Program-made: the position numbers and the translations under genes | The notes under the pieces: generated by a model | Databases searched by the model: none | Told to the model about the DNA's origin: nothing | Seen by the model: the letters and a program-made list of their open reading frames with translations, nothing else | Origin: Providencia sneebia DSM 19967 | Lineage (GTDB): Bacteria > Pseudomonadota > Gammaproteobacteria > Enterobacterales > Enterobacteriaceae | Direction: 5' to 3' | Assembly: GCF_000314895.2 (NCBI RefSeq) | Contig: NZ_CM001773.1 | Span: 767,841-799,620 of the forward strand | DNA: 31,780 nt | In this document: one piece after another, positions 27,537-31,780 of the stretch | Layout: the number at the start of each line of letters is the position of its first letter | Position numbering within the stretch: the stretch's first letter is position 1

Positions 27537-28820
27537 TTATTTCAGGCGGGCAATTGCGCGATAACCAATATCATTGCGATAGAAACTACCATCCCAATTG
27601 ATATTCGCTGCGGCTTGATAAGCTTTTTTCTGTGCTTGCGCAATATCTTGACCTAATGCAGTTACACAAAGCACACGACCACCCGTTGTTGTCACTTCAC
27701 CATCTTGCAATTTTGTCCCAGCATGGAACACTTTACTATCCGCTGCTTCTTCTGCTGGTAGGCCATAAATGACATCACCCGTGTGATAATCTCCAGGATA
27801 ACCTCCCGCAGCAATAACCACGCCAAGTGCAGGGCGCTCATCCCAAAGAGAATCTTTTCCAGCAAGTTCACCCTTAGCACCTGCAAGGCATAATTCAACT
27901 AAATCGGATTGTAAACGCATCATGATAGGTTGAGTTTCAGGGTCACCAAATCGGCAATTAAATTCGATAACTTTTGGATTACCTGCTTTATCAATCATTA
28001 ACCCTGCATATAGAAAACCTTGGTAGCGATTTCCTTCTGCATTCATGCCATTAACGGTAGGATAGATAACTTGATCCATTACGCGTTGATGAATCTCATC
28101 TGTTACGACTGGAGCTGGAGAATAAGCGCCCATCCCACCAGTATTGAGGCCTGTATCACCATCACCTACACGTTTATGATCTTGACTGGTTGCCATTGGA
28201 ATGACATTTTCACCATCAACCATGACAATAAAGCTCGCTTCTTCACCATCAAGAAATTCTTCAATAACAATGCGATGTCCAGCATCACCAAAGGCATTAC
28301 CAGCCAGCATATCTTTGACGGCATCTTTTGCTTCATCAAGTGTCATTGCAACAATCACACCTTTGCCAGCTGCTAAGCCATCAGCTTTTATAACAATAGG
28401 GGCACCAACTTCATCTAAATAAGCTAGCGCAGGCGCGACTTCTGTGAAGTTTTGGTAAGCTGCTGTTGGTATTTGATGGCGTGCAAGAAAATCTTTAGTA
28501 AAGGCTTTAGAGCCTTCAAGTTGTGCAGCACCTTGGCGAGGGCCAAAAATAGTTAATCCTGCTTTTTGAAAAGCATCAACAATTCCAATCACTAATGGGG
28601 CTTCTGGCCCCACAATAGTTAAGCCAATCTGTTTCTCTTTAGCAAATTGAATTAGCGCTTCAATATCAGTCGCTGAAATATTCACATTTTCAAGAGCAGG
28701 TTCTAACGCTGTGCCTGCATTTCCGGGCGCAACATAGACTTGGTCAGCAAGTGGAGATTGTGCGGCTTTCCAAGCTAAAGCATGTTCACGCCCACCGCCG
28801 CCAATAATTAAAATATTCAT
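27537..28820 (-). CDS. purD: Phosphoribosylamine-glycine ligase (GAR synthetase)
   Basis: 427 residues, normal length. The N-domain MNILIIGGGGREHALAWKAAQSP and the ATP-grasp core (VIKADGLAAGKGVIVA; EEFLDGEEASFIVMVDG; EFNCRFGDPETQP with metal-binding Glu and Asn) are complete. The enzyme joins glycine to phosphoribosylamine with ATP, the second step of de novo purine synthesis. AGGAG lies 6 bases before the ATG. It follows purH by 16 bases in one operon. Confidence 0.98.
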   Translation of the reverse strand: MNILIIGGGGREHALAWKAAQSPLADQVYVAPGNAGTALEPALENVNISATDIEALIQFAKEKQIGLTIVGPEAPLVIGIVDAFQKAGLTIFGPRQGAAQLEGSKAFTKDFLARHQIPTAAYQNFTEVAPALAYLDEVGAPIVIKADGLAAGKGVIVAMTLDEAKDAVKDMLAGNAFGDAGHRIVIEEFLDGEEASFIVMVDGENVIPMATSQDHKRVGDGDTGLNTGGMGAYSPAPVVTDEIHQRVMDQVIYPTVNGMNAEGNRYQGFLYAGLMIDKAGNPKVIEFNCRFGDPETQPIMMRLQSDLVELCLAGAKGELAGKDSLWDERPALGVVIAAGGYPGDYHTGDVIYGLPAEEAADSKVFHAGTKLQDGEVTTTGGRVLCVTALGQDIAQAQKKAYQAAANINWDGSFYRNDIGYRAIARLK

Positions 28821-28836
28821 CTCATTCTCCTAATAA

Positions 28837-30426
28837 TTAGTGGCGGAAATGGCGCATATTCGTAAATATCATGGCGATACCATGTTCATTGGCAGCATCA
28901 ATAACTTCGCTATCACGAATAGAACCACCCGGTTGGATTACACAAGTCACGCCGACTTCAGCGGCAGCATCAATGCCATCACGGAATGGGAAAAATGCAT
29001 CGGATGCCATTGCACAACCCGCAACTTCTAAACCTTCATCAGCGGCTTTGATCCCTGCAATTTTTGCAGAATAAACGCGGCTCATTTGGCCTGCACCAAT
29101 ACCTACTGTCATATTATTTTTAGCGTAAACTATTGCATTCGATTTAACGAATTTAGCAACTTTCCAGCAGAATAGAGCATCTTTTAATTCACGTTCTGTA
29201 GGCTGGCGCTTACTCACTACGCGTAGTTCATCTTGCCCAACCATACCTAAATCACGGTCTTGGACTAATAAGCCACCGTTAACGCGTTTAAAATCTAAAC
29301 CAGCAACAGGTTTATCCCATTCACCACATGTTAGAACACGAACATTGAGTTTTGTTGCTAATATTGGCAAGGCATCATCTGCGACAGAAGGGGCAATGAT
29401 GACTTCAACAAATTGGCGTTTAATAATATCTTCAGCAGTGGTTTTATCTAACTGGCGGTTAAAAGCAATAATGCCACCAAACGCTGATGTTGGGTCTGTT
29501 TTAAACGCGCGATCATAAGCCGTATGAATAGAATCACCCGTTGCGACACCACAAGGATTGGCATGTTTAACAATAACACATGCTGGTTCATCAAAAGATT
29601 TTACACATTCAAGAGCGGCATCTGTGTCAGCTATATTATTATAAGAGAGTGCTTTACCTTGAATTTGGGTTGCTGTCGCAATTGATGCTTCTTTAGGATT
29701 TTCTTCTATATAGAAAGCGGCATCTTGATGGCTGTTTTCACCATAGCGCATATCTTGTTTTTTGATGAAGTTCAAATTTAAAGTACGTGGGAAACGGCCG
29801 GATGGCTGGGTTGTGTCACCATAATAAGGGGCAACTAATTCACCAAAATAGTTTGCAATCATGCTGTCGTAAGCGGCAGTATGCTCAAAGGCTTTGATCG
29901 CAAGGTCAAAACGGGTCGACTCATTTAATGCATTTTCGTGATTATCCAGCTCTTCTATAATTCTTTCATAATCATTACTGTTAACGACAATGGCGACATC
30001 TTTATGGTTTTTAGCGGCTGAACGAACCATTGTCGGGCCACCAATATCAATATTCTCAATTGCATCTTCTAAAGTGCAGTTTGGTTTTGCGACAGTTTGA
30101 GCAAATGGATACAGATTGACGACAACCATATCAATAGGCGAGATGTCATGTTGTTCCATGATGGCGTCATCTGTGCCTCGGCGGCCTAAAATCCCACCAT
30201 GAACTTTCGGATGCAGAGTCTTAACTCGACCGTCCATCATTTCAGGGAACCCTGTGTAATCTGAAACTTCAGTCACATTTAGTCCTGAATCTGCGAGAAG
30301 TTTTGCAGTTCCTCCGGTGGAAAGTAATTCAACACCTCTTTGAGAAAGCGCTTTAGCAAATTCAACAACACCTGTTTTATCAGACACACTAAGTAGGGCA
30401 CGACGAATAGGACGAAGCAGTTGCAT
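28837..30426 (-). CDS. purH: Bifunctional AICAR formyltransferase / IMP cyclohydrolase
   Basis: 529 residues, same as E. coli. The N-terminal IMP cyclohydrolase domain is MGS-like ([49 protein letters not shown]). The C-terminal AICAR transformylase domain carries KHANPCGVA with the catalytic Lys-His pair, plus [15 protein letters not shown]. It performs the last two steps to IMP. It is the first gene of purHD, divergent from the rRNA operon as in E. coli, and preceded by a PurR box. Confidence 0.98.
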   Translation of the reverse strand: MQLLRPIRRALLSVSDKTGVVEFAKALSQRGVELLSTGGTAKLLADSGLNVTEVSDYTGFPEMMDGRVKTLHPKVHGGILGRRGTDDAIMEQHDISPIDMVVVNLYPFAQTVAKPNCTLEDAIENIDIGGPTMVRSAAKNHKDVAIVVNSNDYERIIEELDNHENALNESTRFDLAIKAFEHTAAYDSMIANYFGELVAPYYGDTTQPSGRFPRTLNLNFIKKQDMRYGENSHQDAAFYIEENPKEASIATATQIQGKALSYNNIADTDAALECVKSFDEPACVIVKHANPCGVATGDSIHTAYDRAFKTDPTSAFGGIIAFNRQLDKTTAEDIIKRQFVEVIIAPSVADDALPILATKLNVRVLTCGEWDKPVAGLDFKRVNGGLLVQDRDLGMVGQDELRVVSKRQPTERELKDALFCWKVAKFVKSNAIVYAKNNMTVGIGAGQMSRVYSAKIAGIKAADEGLEVAGCAMASDAFFPFRDGIDAAAEVGVTCVIQPGGSIRDSEVIDAANEHGIAMIFTNMRHFRH

Positions 30427-30584
30427 GAGATAGATCCCTTGGATAAGAAAACAATAACACGGTTAAGCGTAAGCATAAGAGCAAATAACTCTTCTTATAT
30501 ATACCTATTTCTTCATTGTGACCAAATCATCACACGAGATATCTATAAGCATTAACAATTTTAGAACTAAAAAAGGAAAACAAT

Positions 30585-30623
30585 GATGTATTTTCAAGCT
30601 AATTGTAACGCAAACGTTTGCGT
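30585..30623 (-). promoter_or_regulatory. purH promoter with PurR operator
   Basis: ACGCAAACGTTTGCGT (30608-30623) is a perfect 16-bp palindrome matching the PurR operator. On the minus strand its last six bases, TTGCGT (30613-30608), can serve as the -35 with TACATC (30590-30585) as the -10 after 17 bases. Repressor binding would then cover the -35, as expected for purine repression. The remaining gap (30427-30584) is the purH leader, with nothing further seen. Confidence 0.85.
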
Positions 30624-30739
30624 AATGCGCGATAAATTTTAACTATTTTTGTCTTTGTGGATAAGTTTGTGAGTAAGCTGGTATAAGTAGGGGTTTTGCT
30701 GGGGATTGCAGCAGTTGAATTTTTTTTTGCAAAAAACAC

Positions 30740-30767
30740 TTGCGAGAATTCTCCAGCTCCCTATAAT
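30740..30767 (+). promoter_or_regulatory. rRNA operon promoter P1
   Basis: TTGCGA (30740-30745) and TATAAT (30762-30767) are 16 bases apart, followed by the GC-rich discriminator GCGC, typical of stringently controlled rRNA promoters. The T- and A-rich block just upstream (about 30715-30736) fits an UP element. Fis sites are expected further upstream but I cannot place them. Confidence 0.85.
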
Positions 30768-30915
30768 GCGCATCCACTGACCGGGAACAAGGCGATGCAA
30801 AGCAACGATGAGTGACGGAGCCGCAGTTAACAACTTGAAGTTAAACGAGTTAATGTTAAGTTAGCGGTAACGAAAACGGCAGCGAGATGTTCTGAAAAGA
30901 AAAAGCGAAAAAAGC

Positions 30916-30944
30916 TTGACATCTCGAAAAGGTAAGCGTAATAT
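30916..30944 (+). promoter_or_regulatory. rRNA operon promoter P2
   Basis: TTGACA (30916-30921) and TAATAT (30939-30944) are 17 bases apart, about 175 bases after P1, the usual tandem rRNA promoter layout. Confidence 0.85.
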
Positions 30945-30997
30945 ACGCCACCTCGCGACAACGACCTAAACGGTTGAAAATCGAAAGATAGTCGCAA

Positions 30998-31009
30998 CGC
31001 TCTTTAACA
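30998..31009 (+). promoter_or_regulatory. rRNA leader boxA antitermination site
   Basis: CGCTCTTTAACA matches the E. coli leader boxA (TGCTCTTTAACA). It is followed by AATTTATCAGACAATCTGTG and GGGCACTC, also like E. coli. NusB/S10 bind here to make the rRNA transcript resistant to Rho. Confidence 0.9.
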
Positions 31010-31180
31010 ATTTATCAGACAATCTGTGTGGGCACTCACAAGACACTATCAAAAAATATTTGATTGAAAAAGTCTTGAAGAGTGACTAACACGTTAATTC
31101 ATATACATATGAACTAATAGGTAATCTGGTTTCTTCGGAAATCAGGCGACAGTAAAGATTCTTTGAGCATCAAACACTTT

Positions 31181-31780
<600 letters not shown>

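Overview
The window is a stretch of enterobacterial chromosome, most probably from Providencia or a close relative in the Morganellaceae. Three things point there: moderately AT-rich DNA, housekeeping proteins that align almost end to end with their Escherichia coli counterparts, and a 16S rRNA 5' part with Providencia-type variable regions. This assignment rests on recognition, not on a database search.

Layout. 1-11650 (+): the end of nusG, then rplK-rplA, rplJ-rplL and rpoB-rpoC, with the expected leaders, an attenuator-like hairpin after rplL and a strong terminator after rpoC. 11651-22840 is the variable part. It holds an AT-rich gap, a von Willebrand factor A protein with a cysteine-rich tail (+), a pepT-dcuC-type operon (-), the relic of a thiamine biosynthesis operon (-), and a six-gene ABC-transporter/phosphatase operon (-). 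From 22841 the E. coli-like order resumes: nudC, hemE, nfi, yjaG, hupA, yjaH (+), then purHD (-), then the start of an rRNA operon (+) that runs off the end.

Two things stand out. First, the thiCEFSGH operon appears to have collapsed by one in-frame deletion. A 149-codon gene carries the N-terminus of ThiC (about residues 1-118) joined to the last 31 residues of ThiH. Its promoter, TPP riboswitch, ribosome binding site and terminator all look intact. Second, the ABC operon encodes a periplasmic binding protein, a cytoplasmic alkaline-phosphatase-superfamily phosphodiesterase, two permeases, an ATPase and a HAD phosphatase. It is preceded by three 11-bp-spaced CTGTCAT-like repeats and a matching -10, which looks like a PhoB box. 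The simplest reading is a phosphate-starvation system that imports an intact organophosphorus compound and takes it apart inside the cell; the substrate is unknown.

Caveats on sequence quality. hemE is broken by a single missing A in a poly-A run. The last ~185 bases of the 16S gene stay colinear with a normal 16S but are full of substitutions, including a destroyed 530 loop. Both are more likely sequence errors than biology.
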